Of a stretch of 64,000 nt of DNA, positions 51,730 through 59,997 are shown in pieces. The translations under genes were made by a program, and so were the position numbers. Source of the stretch: Nocardioides nematodiphilus (GTDB taxonomy: Bacteria; Actinomycetota; Actinomycetes; Propionibacteriales; Nocardioidaceae); contig NZ_JAIWOY010000009.1 of assembly GCF_020216525.1 (NCBI RefSeq), forward strand, positions 107,833 through 171,832, read 5' to 3'. A model generated the notes under the pieces. That model had not been told where the DNA came from. It did no database searches and worked only from the letters and a program-made list of their open reading frames with translations. How positions within the stretch are numbered: position 1 is the first letter of the stretch; each line of letters opens with the position of its first letter.

Positions 51730-52998
51730 CTACTGCAGGACCGTCTGCGGGTCGATCGGGTTGCCGTTGCGCATGATCGTGAAGTGCAGGTGGCACGCCG
51801 TGGACCAGCCGGTGGTGCCGGCCAGGGCCAGCGTCTCGCCGGCGTCGACCATCTGCCCCTCGTGGGTGCGGTACGCGCTGATGTGGTTGTAGATCGCCGT
51901 GTACTGGTCGCCGTTGATCGTGCCGAGGTCGAGGAAGAGCCGGTTGCCCCACACGTCGGAGTAGTACTCCGAGACGACCCGGCCGGTGCCGACCGCCACC
52001 TCCGGCACACCGCACGGGGCGTGGAAGTCGTCGCCGTCGTGCAGACCCCAGTAGTGGTAGATCGGGTGGATCCGCCAGCCGTAGGGCGAGGTGACGTAGG
52101 TGTTGCGCACCGGGTTGAGGAACATCCCGCTGGTCGAGGAGACGCTGCGCTTCTGACCGTGCTTCGCGGCGTCGGCGAGGATCTGCTGGGTGATCTTCTG
52201 CTCGCGCTGCTTGGCGGCCTCGAGGAGCGCCTCGTCGTGCGCCTTGGCGGTGGCGGCGTCGGCCTTTGCGGCCTCGGCCTGGTCGACCAGGCCGGTGACC
52301 GCGCTGGTCGCGGCGACGGCCTGGGCCTGGAGGTCCTGCACCTCGGCGAGGTGGTCGGCCGCGGCCTGCTCGTCGTCGGCGACCTTCGCCTCGGCGGCGG
52401 CGGTGTTCTTCTTCTTCACGCTCAGCACGACCTCGGCCGACTGCAGCGCCTGGTAGGTGTTCGTCTGGGCCGTGGAGACGACCCGGCCGTAGTCCAGCTT
52501 CCGCACGATGTCCGAGGGCGAGGTGGCGTTGAGCAGGTCGCCCATCTCCAGCAGGCTCGGGTCCCCGGCGGTGAAGGTCGTCAGCACCGTCTGCTTCACC
52601 GCGTCCCGCTGCGTGTCCACGGCGGCCTGTCCGGCCTTGAGGTCGGCGACGGCCTGGGCCAGGTCCGCCTTCGCCTTCGTCAGCGCGGCCTGGGCCGCGG
52701 CCTCGACCTTCTGCGCGGCGGCCAGCTGGGTGTTGACGCTCGCCAGGTGGGCCCGGGCGTCAGCGAGCTTGGCCTTGGCGCCGGCGAGCTGGCCGGCCGC
52801 CTTCTTCAGCGCCGCACTCGAGTCGTCGAGGTCGTTCTGGACGGTCGCGACCTGATGCTTGGCAGCCTTCTGCTGCTGCTTCAGCTTGTCGCTGTGGTCG
52901 CTGGCGTACGCGACGGGGACGGAGAGTCCACCGACGCTCACCGCAACCAGAGCGGCTGCGAGCAAGCGCTGGCGGACGGTACGGGGGAAGGAGCGCAC
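51730..52998 (-). CDS. Secreted M23 peptidoglycan endopeptidase with coiled coil
   Basis: 422 residues. The signal peptide is LLAAALVAVSVGGLSVPVAYA, then a long Ala/Lys/Gln-rich coiled coil (about 35-285), then an M23 (LytM) domain with zinc ligands in GLHDGDDFHAP and CHLHFTI. The layout is that of EnvC-type wall hydrolases or activators. Lying directly after ftsX, it is probably the FtsEX-controlled septal hydrolase. Catalytic residues look intact, so it may cut the wall itself. Confidence 0.9.
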   Translation of the reverse strand: MRSFPRTVRQRLLAAALVAVSVGGLSVPVAYASDHSDKLKQQQKAAKHQVATVQNDLDDSSAALKKAAGQLAGAKAKLADARAHLASVNTQLAAAQKVEAAAQAALTKAKADLAQAVADLKAGQAAVDTQRDAVKQTVLTTFTAGDPSLLEMGDLLNATSPSDIVRKLDYGRVVSTAQTNTYQALQSAEVVLSVKKKNTAAAEAKVADDEQAAADHLAEVQDLQAQAVAATSAVTGLVDQAEAAKADAATAKAHDEALLEAAKQREQKITQQILADAAKHGQKRSVSSTSGMFLNPVRNTYVTSPYGWRIHPIYHYWGLHDGDDFHAPCGVPEVAVGTGRVVSEYYSDVWGNRLFLDLGTINGDQYTAIYNHISAYRTHEGQMVDAGETLALAGTTGWSTACHLHFTIMRNGNPIDPQTVLQ

Positions 52999-53055
52999 CG
53001 GGTCAGCCTTACGGGTGTTCGGGGAAGTGAACGCCTCGACCGTACGTGACCGGGA

Positions 53056-53970
53056 TCAGACTTTGATGTATTTGCGGGTCAGCAGGAGTGTCGGGGCCAC
53101 CGTCATCACGACGCCGAGCACCGAAATGATGCCGACGGCGATCCAGTACTCATGCCAGCCGACCCACGCGTCCCAGCGCAGCTTGGACAGGCTGTCGATG
53201 ACGCCGAACTTCATCACCACGGCCAGCGCGCCACCGGCCAGCGCGACGCCGGCGACGGCGGTGACCAGGGCCTCGAGGAGGAACGGCAGCGCGATGTAGA
53301 GCGTGGAGGCACCCACCAGGCGCATGATGCCGATCTCGCGACGGCGGGCGAAGGCAGCCAGCCGGATCGTGTTGGCGACCAGCAGCAGGGCCGCGACGAG
53401 CAGCACGAAGGCGGCGATCAGGGTGCCGTTGCGGAGCTTGTCGATGGTCCCGAGGATCGAGCCCATGATGTTGTGCAGGTCCTGCACGTTGGCGACGCCG
53501 TCGAGGCCCTGCACCGACTCCTTGATCGAGGCGGCCTTGTGCGGGTCCTTCATGGTGATCCAGTAGGACTCCGGCATGTCGGAGACCTTGATCGCCGGGT
53601 CCGACCCGGTGAAGCTGCTGGCCGGCACGTTGAGGTGCTGGATGCGCTCGTACGCCTCCTGCTGCGACTCCAGCCGGAAGGTGTCGACGTTCGGGTTCTC
53701 GTGGAGGACCTTCTCGATGGCCGACTTCTGCGCGTCGGTGACCGGCCCGACGCACGACGGGGTCGCGTCGGTCGTGCCGTTGCAGAGGAAGACCGTGATC
53801 TGGAGCTCGCTGCCCCACTGCTCGGCGGTCTTGTCGGCCTCCTGGTAGAGCAGGATGCCGACGCCGAGGAGGCTCAGCGAGACCAGCAGGGTGAGGACCA
53901 CGGCCAGGTGCATCGACAGGTTGCGGCGCAGGCCCTGACGGAGCTCGGTGAAGACGTAACGAAGCTGCAT
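53056..53970 (-). CDS. ftsX: Cell division protein FtsX
   Basis: 304-residue membrane subunit of FtsEX. The first membrane segment is LAVVLTLLVSLSLLGVGILLY, followed by an extracellular loop of about 130 residues (with two Cys, FLCNGTTDATPSCVG) that contacts wall hydrolases. Three C-terminal membrane segments follow (GTLIAAFVLLVAALLLVANTI, FLLEALVTAVAGVALAGGALAVV, AVGIISVLGVVMTVAPTLLL). It lies between ftsE and the M23 gene. Confidence 0.96.
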   Translation of the reverse strand: MQLRYVFTELRQGLRRNLSMHLAVVLTLLVSLSLLGVGILLYQEADKTAEQWGSELQITVFLCNGTTDATPSCVGPVTDAQKSAIEKVLHENPNVDTFRLESQQEAYERIQHLNVPASSFTGSDPAIKVSDMPESYWITMKDPHKAASIKESVQGLDGVANVQDLHNIMGSILGTIDKLRNGTLIAAFVLLVAALLLVANTIRLAAFARRREIGIMRLVGASTLYIALPFLLEALVTAVAGVALAGGALAVVMKFGVIDSLSKLRWDAWVGWHEYWIAVGIISVLGVVMTVAPTLLLTRKYIKV

Positions 53971-54029
53971 GGGAGGGAGATGTCTCTCTCTGTTGTCTGC
54001 GTGGGGGCAGAGGACGTACGGGGGCGGGG

Positions 54030-54719
54030 TCAGTGCTGGAAGCCGTAGACGCCCTGCGCCTGGTCGCGCACGACCTTGCCCCCCTCGAGCTCGATGACGC
54101 GCTTGCGCATCTGGTCGACGATGCTCGCGTCGTGGGTCGCCATCACCACGGTGGTGCCGGTGCGGTTGATCCGGTCGAGCAGCTTCATGATCCCGACGCT
54201 GGTGGTCGGGTCGAGGTTTCCGGTCGGCTCGTCGGCGATGAGGATCATCGGTCGGCCGACGAACGCGCGGGCGATCGCGACCCGCTGCTGCTCGCCACCG
54301 GAGAGCTCGTCGGGCATCCGGTCGGCCTTGCCCTCGAGCCCGACCAGCTCGAGCGTGTCGGGGACGCGCTCGGCGATCTCCTCGCGGGAGTGCCCGGTCA
54401 CCTGCATCGCGAAGGCGACGTTCTCGGCGACGTTCTTGTTCTGCAGGAGGCGGAAGTCCTGGAAGACGGTGCCGATCTGGCGGCGCAGCCGGGGCACCTT
54501 CCAGCCGGCGAGGCGGTTGATCTCCTTGCCGGCGACGTACACGCGACCGGCGCTGGGCCGTGCCTCGCGCAGGATGAGGCGCAGCGCGGTGGACTTGCCC
54601 GAGCCCGATTGTCCGACCAGGAAGACGAACTCGCCCTTCTCCACGTCGATGGAGACCTGGTCGAGCGCGGGCTTACCCGAGCCGGGGTAGGTCTTGGTGA
54701 CCTTCTCGAAGCGAATCAC
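54030..54719 (-). CDS. ftsE: Cell division ATP-binding protein FtsE
   Basis: 229-residue ATPase of the FtsEX complex that couples septation to wall hydrolysis. Walker A is GQSGSGKST, the Q-loop is in [15 protein letters not shown], the signature is [14 protein letters not shown] and Walker B is [17 protein letters not shown] start, 7 bases after TAACCT (54732-54727). Confidence 0.97.
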   Translation of the reverse strand: MIRFEKVTKTYPGSGKPALDQVSIDVEKGEFVFLVGQSGSGKSTALRLILREARPSAGRVYVAGKEINRLAGWKVPRLRRQIGTVFQDFRLLQNKNVAENVAFAMQVTGHSREEIAERVPDTLELVGLEGKADRMPDELSGGEQQRVAIARAFVGRPMILIADEPTGNLDPTTSVGIMKLLDRINRTGTTVVMATHDASIVDQMRKRVIELEGGKVVRDQAQGVYGFQH

Positions 54720-54726
54720 CCGATCG

Positions 54727-54732
54727 AGGTTA
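54727..54732 (-). promoter_or_regulatory. -10 hexamer (TAACCT) of ftsE
   Basis: TAACCT on the minus strand, 7 bases before the ftsE GTG. It is 18 bases from the divergent TAAGGT element of the next gene. Confidence 0.45.
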
Positions 54733-54750
54733 GACGATGGACCGAGCAGT

Positions 54751-54756
54751 TAAGGT
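54751..54756 (+). promoter_or_regulatory. -10 hexamer (TAAGGT) of the secreted unknown
   Basis: TAAGGT ends 6 bases before the GTG at 54763, back-to-back with the ftsE promoter. Confidence 0.45.
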
Positions 54757-54762
54757 CTCCGC

Positions 54763-55353
54763 GTGCCGTCGCTCTTCCACTCTTTGCCCTTCAGGGCGGG
54801 AGTTTGTGTGCTAGTGACGGGGATCCTGGTGGCGATCGGCGTGCTGCGGGCCTCCCCCGCGCCGCACGCTCCGGCGGATCCGCTCGCCGCCCGGCTCGCG
54901 TCGGTGGACACCACCACGATGACCGTACGGCGGGCGTTGTTCTGTGACGGCCTGACGGCTGCGGCACCGGCGGTACTCGGGGGCGCGGTCGTCTCCTCCT
55001 CGTCCTGGAAGCCCGGCGACCGGACCCGGCTGGCGCCGCACGTGAAGGACGTCGCCGACGAGTTCGGCTGCTCCTGGACGGCCAGCTCCGGGGCGGTGGC
55101 ACGGGCCTGGGTCTTCGCTCCCCCGGTGACCCGGGCGCGGGCAGCGGCGCTCGCTGCGACGAAGCCGGCTGACGGGTGTCATCCGGCGTCGGGCGTGCCC
55201 GCTTTCGGCGCGCCGACCTCCGCTTTGACCTGCGGGGACGCGACGGTCGTGCGCGGCCTGTTCGGCGATGCCTGGCTCAGCTGCTCGCTCACCAGCCAGG
55301 ACCTCGACCTGGTCGGCCGCTGGTGTCTCGCGGTCGCCCGGGCGGCCGCCTGA
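54763..55353 (+). CDS. Secreted or membrane-anchored hypothetical protein with six cysteines
   Basis: 196 residues, not recognised. The N-terminal hydrophobic segment AGVCVLVTGILVAIGVLRA is a signal or anchor. The rest contains six Cys (in LFCDG, FGCSW, DGCHP, LTCGD, LSCSL and RWCLA), enough for three disulfides, which fits an extracytoplasmic domain. No catalytic motif. GTG start, likely leaderless. It is divergent from ftsE; any link to division is speculation. Confidence 0.65.
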   Translation: MPSLFHSLPFRAGVCVLVTGILVAIGVLRASPAPHAPADPLAARLASVDTTTMTVRRALFCDGLTAAAPAVLGGAVVSSSSWKPGDRTRLAPHVKDVADEFGCSWTASSGAVARAWVFAPPVTRARAAALAATKPADGCHPASGVPAFGAPTSALTCGDATVVRGLFGDAWLSCSLTSQDLDLVGRWCLAVARAAA

Positions 55354-55405
55354 CACGCCGCCAGGGCCTCGGCTTGCCTCGCTCGCCGTCTTTGTCTAGT
55401 ATTTT

Positions 55406-55422
55406 GATCATCTTTCATGATC
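55406..55422. promoter_or_regulatory. AT-rich inverted repeat GATCAT-CTTTC-ATGATC
   Basis: Perfect 6-bp arms in a conspicuously AT-rich patch (TTTGTCTAGTATTTTGATCATC) just upstream of the degenerate ABC ATPase gene, between its putative promoter and the AGGAGG ribosome site. A candidate operator. Confidence 0.5.
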
Positions 55423-55439
55423 TAACTCCAGGAGGCGGC

Positions 55440-56207
55440 ATGAGCCAGCACCCGACCTACGACCCGGCAGACAGCGTCGTACGGGCGCGGGGACTGTGCC
55501 GTCGCTTCACCCCGGACGCCGGCATCCTCGACGGCGTCGACCTCGACCTCGGCGCCGGCGAGGTGGTCGCCCTGGTCGGGCGGCGCGGCAGCGGCCGGGC
55601 CAGCCTGCTGCGGGCCCTGGCGCGCCAGGACCGCGAGGTCGTGGCGTCGGGCTACCTGCGCCTGCCCGAGCGGATCGCCCTGTTGGGCACGTCGGCGGAC
55701 GCAGCGCCGTGGAAGCGGACGCTGGAGTACGTCGCCGCGGGCGTCCCGGGCGTCGCCACCCGGCGGCCCGCCCGCCGCGCACTCGCCGAGGTCGGCCTGC
55801 TCGACGCGGAGGCGTCCTGGGCCGGCGACCTGTCCTTCCTGGACCAGCAGCGGCTCGCCCTGGCGCGGGTGCTCGCCGGCGAGCCGGAGCTGATCCTGGC
55901 CGACCAGCCGTGGCAGACCCTGGAGCCGCTGGGGAAGCTGGCCCTGCACCGGGCGCTGCGATACAGCGCCGCCGAGCGGCGGACGGCCGTGCTCATGGTC
56001 ACCAACGACCCCGACCAGGTGCTCGAGGTGGCCGACCGCGTGCTGGTCCTCGAGGCCGGCCGGATCGTCGAGGAGCTCCCGGTCCCCCGCCACGACCACG
56101 ACGCCCGCGCCGCGGTGCGCGCGCGGGTCGTCGAGCGGGTCGGGACGCCGTCGCGCACCGAGACCGCGCCGGTCGAGGAGCACGTGACACGGCGGGTGAC
56201 CGCCTGA
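55440..56207 (+). CDS. SsuB-like ABC ATPase with degenerate catalytic motifs
   Basis: 255 residues, the length and layout of SsuB/TauB-type ATPases (VVALVGRRGSGRASLLRALARQDREV, APWKRTLEYVAAGVPG). The key residues are altered: Walker A reads GRRGSGRAS (Lys to Arg), the Q-loop Gln is not evident, the LSGGQ signature is LSFLDQQ, and Walker B ends ILADQPW (catalytic Glu to Gln). ATP hydrolysis is therefore doubtful. No permease or binding-protein gene is adjacent. The ATG has AGGAGG upstream. A regulatory or sensing role is possible but unproven. Confidence 0.8.
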   Translation: MSQHPTYDPADSVVRARGLCRRFTPDAGILDGVDLDLGAGEVVALVGRRGSGRASLLRALARQDREVVASGYLRLPERIALLGTSADAAPWKRTLEYVAAGVPGVATRRPARRALAEVGLLDAEASWAGDLSFLDQQRLALARVLAGEPELILADQPWQTLEPLGKLALHRALRYSAAERRTAVLMVTNDPDQVLEVADRVLVLEAGRIVEELPVPRHDHDARAAVRARVVERVGTPSRTETAPVEEHVTRRVTA

Positions 56208-56300
56208 GACGCCGGCGTCACGCACGCCGAGGGCCGCGCCGCTGAGTCAGAGCAGCCGCGCGGCGGGTGGAGCAGGCGCGATCCGCGCCGCCCACGCAGC

Positions 56301-56335
56301 AGGGCCGCGACCCCAGGGATGGGGGTCGCGGCCCT
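56301..56335. terminator. Terminator between the ABC-like gene and prfB
   Basis: Perfect arms AGGGCCGCGACCCC / GGGGTCGCGGCCCT (14 bp) around AGGGATG, lying between two convergent genes. Confidence 0.75.
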
Positions 56336-56396
56336 GTCGTACGTCGGGGTGGTGCGTCAGTTATTGGCAGCAGCCGTCAGGCGCACCTTCGGTGCG

Positions 56397-56465
56397 CCGG
56401 CTCCCGCGCTCGCGGCCAGCGCCAGAGCTCGTTCCTCGCTCGCGCTGTCGCTCACTTGGTCGCCT
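56397..56465 (-). repeat. Inverted copy of the 69-bp repeat overlapping the prfB 3' end
   Basis: On the minus strand this matches the 4010-4078 unit with 3 differences in 69. Its first bases AGGCGACCAAGTGAG supply the last prfB codons and stop: Thr, Lys, TGA. The stop exists because the repeat has T where the other copies have C. A CGCACC-GAA-GGTGCG hairpin follows. Confidence 0.85.
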
Positions 56466-57567
56466 TCTCCGCGTCGCGGCGCCAGCGGATGCCGGCCTCG
56501 AGGAAGCCGTCGAGGTCGCCGTCGAAGACCGAGCTCGGGTTGCCGGTCTCGAAGCCCGTGCGCAGGTCCTTGACGATCTGGTACGGGTTGAGCACGTAGT
56601 TGCGCATCTGGTCGCCCCAGGAGGCGGCGACGTCGCCCTTGAGCTCCTTCTTGAGCGCGGCCTCCTCGGCCTTCTTCCGCGCGAGGAGCTTGGCCTTGAG
56701 CACGACCATCGCAGAGGCCTTGTTCTGCAGCTGCGACTTCTCGTTCTGGCAGGAGACGACGATGCCGGTCGGGATGTGGGTGAGGCGGACCGCGGAGTCG
56801 GTGGTGTTGACCGACTGACCGCCCGGACCGCCGGAGCGGAAGACGTCGACGCGGAGGTCGTTCTCGTCGACCTCGATCTCGTCGGTCTGCTCGAGCACGG
56901 GCACGACCTCGACGGCGGCGAACGACGTCTGGCGGCGGCCCTGGTTGTCGAACGGCGAGATGCGGACCAGGCGGTGGGTGCCGGCCTCGACCGAGAGCGT
57001 GCCGTAGGCGTAGGGGGCGTGGATCGCGAACTCGGCCGACTTGATGCCGGCCTCCTCGGCGTAGGAGACGTCGAAGACCTCGACGGGGTACTTGTGCTGC
57101 TCGGCCCAGCGCGTGTACATCCGCATCAGGGTCTCGGCGAAGTCGGCGGCGTCCACGCCACCGGCGCCGGCCCGGATCGAGACGATCGCCTCACGCACGT
57201 CGTACTCACCCGAGAGCAGGGTGCGGACCTCGAGCGCCTCGACGTCCTTCTGGACGCGGACCAGCTCGGCCTCGGCCTCGGCGAGGACGCCGGCGTCGGC
57301 CTCCTCCTGTGCGAGCTCCGCGAGGACACCGAGGTCCTCGACGCGGCCGGCGAGCACCTCGAAGCGCTCGACCTCGCCCTGGAGCATGGACAGACGGCTG
57401 GTGATGCGCTGCGCGTTGTCCTGGTCGTCCCAGAGGTCGGGTGCGGCGACCTGCTCGCCGAGATCAGCGATCTCGGCCTTCATCTGAGGCAGGTCGAGGA
57501 CCTGCTCGACGGTGTGAAGCGTCGCCTGGAGCTGCTTGATCTCGGCGTCGAAGTCGGTGGCTGCCAC
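56452..57567 (-). CDS. prfB: Peptide chain release factor 2
   Basis: Recognises UAA/UGA stop codons and triggers peptide release; 371 residues. The stop-recognition tripeptide SPF is in [12 protein letters not shown] and the catalytic GGQ in [18 protein letters not shown]. The frame is continuous, without the programmed +1 frameshift found in many bacteria. The frame is open to a TTG at 57576, but the GTG at 57567 lies 8 bases after TAACCT (57581-57576) and is preferred. The last two codons and the stop come from the 69-bp repeat. Confidence 0.95.
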   Translation of the reverse strand: MAATDFDAEIKQLQATLHTVEQVLDLPQMKAEIADLGEQVAAPDLWDDQDNAQRITSRLSMLQGEVERFEVLAGRVEDLGVLAELAQEEADAGVLAEAEAELVRVQKDVEALEVRTLLSGEYDVREAIVSIRAGAGGVDAADFAETLMRMYTRWAEQHKYPVEVFDVSYAEEAGIKSAEFAIHAPYAYGTLSVEAGTHRLVRISPFDNQGRRQTSFAAVEVVPVLEQTDEIEVDENDLRVDVFRSGGPGGQSVNTTDSAVRLTHIPTGIVVSCQNEKSQLQNKASAMVVLKAKLLARKKAEEAALKKELKGDVAASWGDQMRNYVLNPYQIVKDLRTGFETGNPSSVFDGDLDGFLEAGIRWRRDAEKATK

Positions 57568-57578
57568 AATCGCCAAGG

Positions 57579-58022
57579 TTATCGGTCCAGAGCAACCACA
57601 GCCGAACCCTCGGCACCGACGATCGGGTGCGATGGCGAGCCGGGGACGTGCAGCGGCAGGTCGGCAGGAGCGCGCAGGTGGACGCGGACGCGTCGCGCGG
57701 TGACGTCGACGCTCACCTCGGCGAGCAGCCCGGGATAGCGCCGGTAGGCGTCGACCGCAGCCAGGTAGGCGTCCACGGCCTGGCGAGCGGCGGCCGGGGT
57801 GAGCTGGAGGTCGGCGGCACCCAGACCGCCGCCGTACACCTCGGTGCCGGCCGCGCCGAGGTCGGCGCCGCGCAGGGCCGCGCCGTCGGCCAGCGAGTCG
57901 AGGTCCTGGCGACGGAGGTAGGCCGCGGTGGCGTCGATGACGACGCCGACCACCAGCATCAGGACCAGCGCGAAGCCGATGATCAGCGGGATGGTCGACC
58001 CGCGCTCGTCACGACGACCCAT
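57579..58022 (-). CDS. TadG-like pilus assembly protein
   Basis: 147 residues. An N-terminal type-IVb-pilin-like segment ([46 protein letters not shown]) is typical of TadG/TadE-like pseudopilins. The remaining beta-rich part is exported. It overlaps the upstream TadE-like gene by 14 bases. Last gene of the Tad cluster before prfB. Confidence 0.8.
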   Translation of the reverse strand: MGRRDERGSTIPLIIGFALVLMLVVGVVIDATAAYLRRQDLDSLADGAALRGADLGAAGTEVYGGGLGAADLQLTPAAARQAVDAYLAAVDAYRRYPGLLAEVSVDVTARRVRVHLRAPADLPLHVPGSPSHPIVGAEGSAVVALDR

Positions 58023-58479
58023 CAGCCACCTCCTGGTACTGCCCCACCGGCACCACCTGGGTGGCGTCCAGGGCGAACCGCGGCGAGCCGCCGCCGAGCA
58101 GCACGGGGAGCAGCGGGAGCTGGACGCTGCTGCCGATCCTGACCGTCACCACCGAGGTGCCGCTGTGGCAGGCGCGCGGATAGGGCTCGCAGGTGATCGT
58201 GACGTCGAGGTCGGCACCGGCGATGCCCTGGTCGGCGAGCGCCAGCCCGGCGGCGGCCTCGGCGCGCTCGCGGCCGGTCGCGTCGTCGGGTGCGAGGACG
58301 TACGCCCGGCCGGCAGCACGTGCGGCGCCGCTGACCGCGAACGCGCCGCGCTGGACGGTGAAGACCGAGAGCAGGATCCAGACCAGCGGGACGAGCAGCA
58401 GGATGCCGAGCCAGGTCACCTCGATGAGGCCGCTGCCCCGCTCACCGGCCCGCTCATCGCGTCTCGTACGGCCGGTCAT
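58009..58479 (-). CDS. TadE-like protein
   Basis: 156 residues: GSGLIEVTWLGILLLVPLVWILLSVFTVQRGAFAVSGAARAAGRAYVLA is a TadE-type membrane segment with the conserved Glu after the cleavage Gly. The chosen ATG (58479) has GGGAGG 8 bases upstream and overlaps the stop of the preceding gene by 4 bases. Confidence 0.8.
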   Translation of the reverse strand: MTGRTRRDERAGERGSGLIEVTWLGILLLVPLVWILLSVFTVQRGAFAVSGAARAAGRAYVLAPDDATGRERAEAAAGLALADQGIAGADLDVTITCEPYPRACHSGTSVVTVRIGSSVQLPLLPVLLGGGSPRFALDATQVVPVGQYQEVADGSS

Positions 58480-58850
58480 GGCGCCTCCCGGATGGCGTGG
58501 CCGGTGACCGACAGCGAGACCGACGGTCCCCACATCCCGAGCGCGGGCACCTCGGCGTGCACGGTGATCTCGATAGCGGGGGCGCCGGCGATCGTCGTGG
58601 GGCTGGCTTCGATGTCCTGGGCGTACTCCGCTGAGATCACGCCGCGCAGCTGGCTCCTCGTCCGGGCGACGCCGTCGGCCCCGGTGTGGTCGAGCGTGGC
58701 GGCGTAGCGCGCGCCCTCGGAGGCTGCGGAGGTGAGCGTGTTGCGGACGTAGAGGACGAGGCCGACCTGGAGGATGCCGAGCACGAGCGGGATCAGGATG
58801 AGCAGCACCAGCACGAAGTCGACGACCGCCGACCCGCGCTGCCTGCTCAT
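58476..58850 (-). CDS. TadE family pseudopilin
   Basis: 124 residues with the canonical TadE start: QRGSAVVDFVLVLLILIPLVLGILQVGLVLYVRNTLTSAASEGARYAA. It overlaps the small pilin-like gene by 4 bases. Minor pilin of the tight-adherence machine. Confidence 0.88.
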   Translation of the reverse strand: MSRQRGSAVVDFVLVLLILIPLVLGILQVGLVLYVRNTLTSAASEGARYAATLDHTGADGVARTRSQLRGVISAEYAQDIEASPTTIAGAPAIEITVHAEVPALGMWGPSVSLSVTGHAIREAP

Positions 58851-59035
58851 TTCACCTGGTCGAGCGCATTGGTCAGCATGTCGTGGAGCTGGGTCTTCGC
58901 GACGCCCAGCAGCATCGCGCAGAGTCCGGCGCTCATCACCACGATCATCACCCAGCCGGGCACGTCGCCGCGGTCGTCGCGCCGGGTACGCAGATCGTGC
59001 TGGAGCCTGAGGAGGGCGAGCAGGAGCGGTTCCAT
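58847..59035 (-). CDS. Small pilin-like protein of the Tad cluster
   Basis: 62 residues from the ATG at 59035 (AGGA 7 bases upstream; an ATG at 59056 is the alternative). A charged N-terminus RRDDRGD is followed by PGWVMIVVMSAGLCAMLLGVAKTQL, like a Flp-type pilin with processing before the hydrophobic part. Position between TadC and TadE supports this. It is probably the major pilin or a related subunit. Confidence 0.7.
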   Translation of the reverse strand: MEPLLLALLRLQHDLRTRRDDRGDVPGWVMIVVMSAGLCAMLLGVAKTQLHDMLTNALDQVK

Positions 59036-59055
59036 CGGGTGTTCCTTTCCGAGCA

Positions 59056-59997
59056 TCAGGAGACGCCGAGGTGCAGTCCGAGCACCCCGGGGAAGAACGC
59101 GAAGATCACCGTCACCGGCATCACGAGGAAGACGATCGGCGCCATCATCGCCACCTCCTTGCGGGCCGCGACCTCGATGAGCTCGCGGCGCCCGGCCTCT
59201 CGTACGTCGGCGGCCTGGGCATGCAGGACGTCGGCGAGCGGGGTGCCGCGCTCGATCGCGACGGCGATGCCGGCGGCGAAGCGTGCGACGAGCGGCAGGC
59301 CGGTCCTCGCGGCGAGGTCGTCGAAGGCGCCACCGACCGGCTGCCCGGTCCGGATCGCTGCGAGCACGCGGGCGAGCTCCACGGAGAGCTCGCCGTCGCT
59401 GCGCTGCACCACCCGGTCGAGGGCCGCGACCGGCGACTCACCGGCCGCCACCGCGAGGGCGAGCAGCTCGGCGACGGCGGGGAACTCCGCCACGATCCGG
59501 CGCTCGCGGTCGCGGACCTGGCTGGTGAGCCAGGAGTCGCGGGCGAGCACACCGAAGGCGAAGGCGGCGAGGCAGACCAGCAGCGCGGGCAGCGCGTTGC
59601 CCGGGTCGCTGAGCCCCCGCAGCAGGCCATAGAGGGCGGCGATCGCGAAGCACGCCAGGCCCCACAGCACCTGCTCCACCCGCAGGTCGTGCACGGTGCG
59701 GTCGAGACCGGCCCGCTCCAGGCGGCGCTGGACCGAGGCGGCGCCGCCCAGCACCCGCTCGACCCCATCGGCAGCGCGCCGCAGCACGGGCCCGAAGACG
59801 GCGCCCACGACGGGCGGCAGCGGGCCGCTCGCGTCGATCGGACGCGCGGCGCGGGCGGCTGACAGATCGCGGACGTACGGGAGCACCCGGTCCGCCAGCT
59901 GCGGTCGCCGGATCGCCCGCACCCGGGCGCCGACGAGAAGGAGCGCTCCCCCGGCCACGGCACCGAGTGCCGCCCCACCGACCACGGCGGCGCTCAT
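59056..59997 (-). CDS. tadC: TadC, inner-membrane platform protein of the Tad secretion system
   Basis: 313 residues, type II secretion F domain: EFPAVAELLALAVAAGESPVAALDRVVQRSDGELSVELARVLAAIRTGQPVGGAFDDLAARTGLPLVARFAAGIAVAIERGTPLADVL, with membrane segments near the start, at about 110-160 and at the C-terminus (APIVFLVMPVTVIFAFFPGV). ATG overlaps the tadB stop by 4 bases. Confidence 0.88.
   Translation of the reverse strand: MSAAVVGGAALGAVAGGALLLVGARVRAIRRPQLADRVLPYVRDLSAARAARPIDASGPLPPVVGAVFGPVLRRAADGVERVLGGAASVQRRLERAGLDRTVHDLRVEQVLWGLACFAIAALYGLLRGLSDPGNALPALLVCLAAFAFGVLARDSWLTSQVRDRERRIVAEFPAVAELLALAVAAGESPVAALDRVVQRSDGELSVELARVLAAIRTGQPVGGAFDDLAARTGLPLVARFAAGIAVAIERGTPLADVLHAQAADVREAGRRELIEVAARKEVAMMAPIVFLVMPVTVIFAFFPGVLGLHLGVS

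Noticed and set aside
56452..57567. Programmed frameshift in prfB
   Set aside because: The reading frame is continuous through the region where the in-frame TGA usually sits, so no frameshift is needed.
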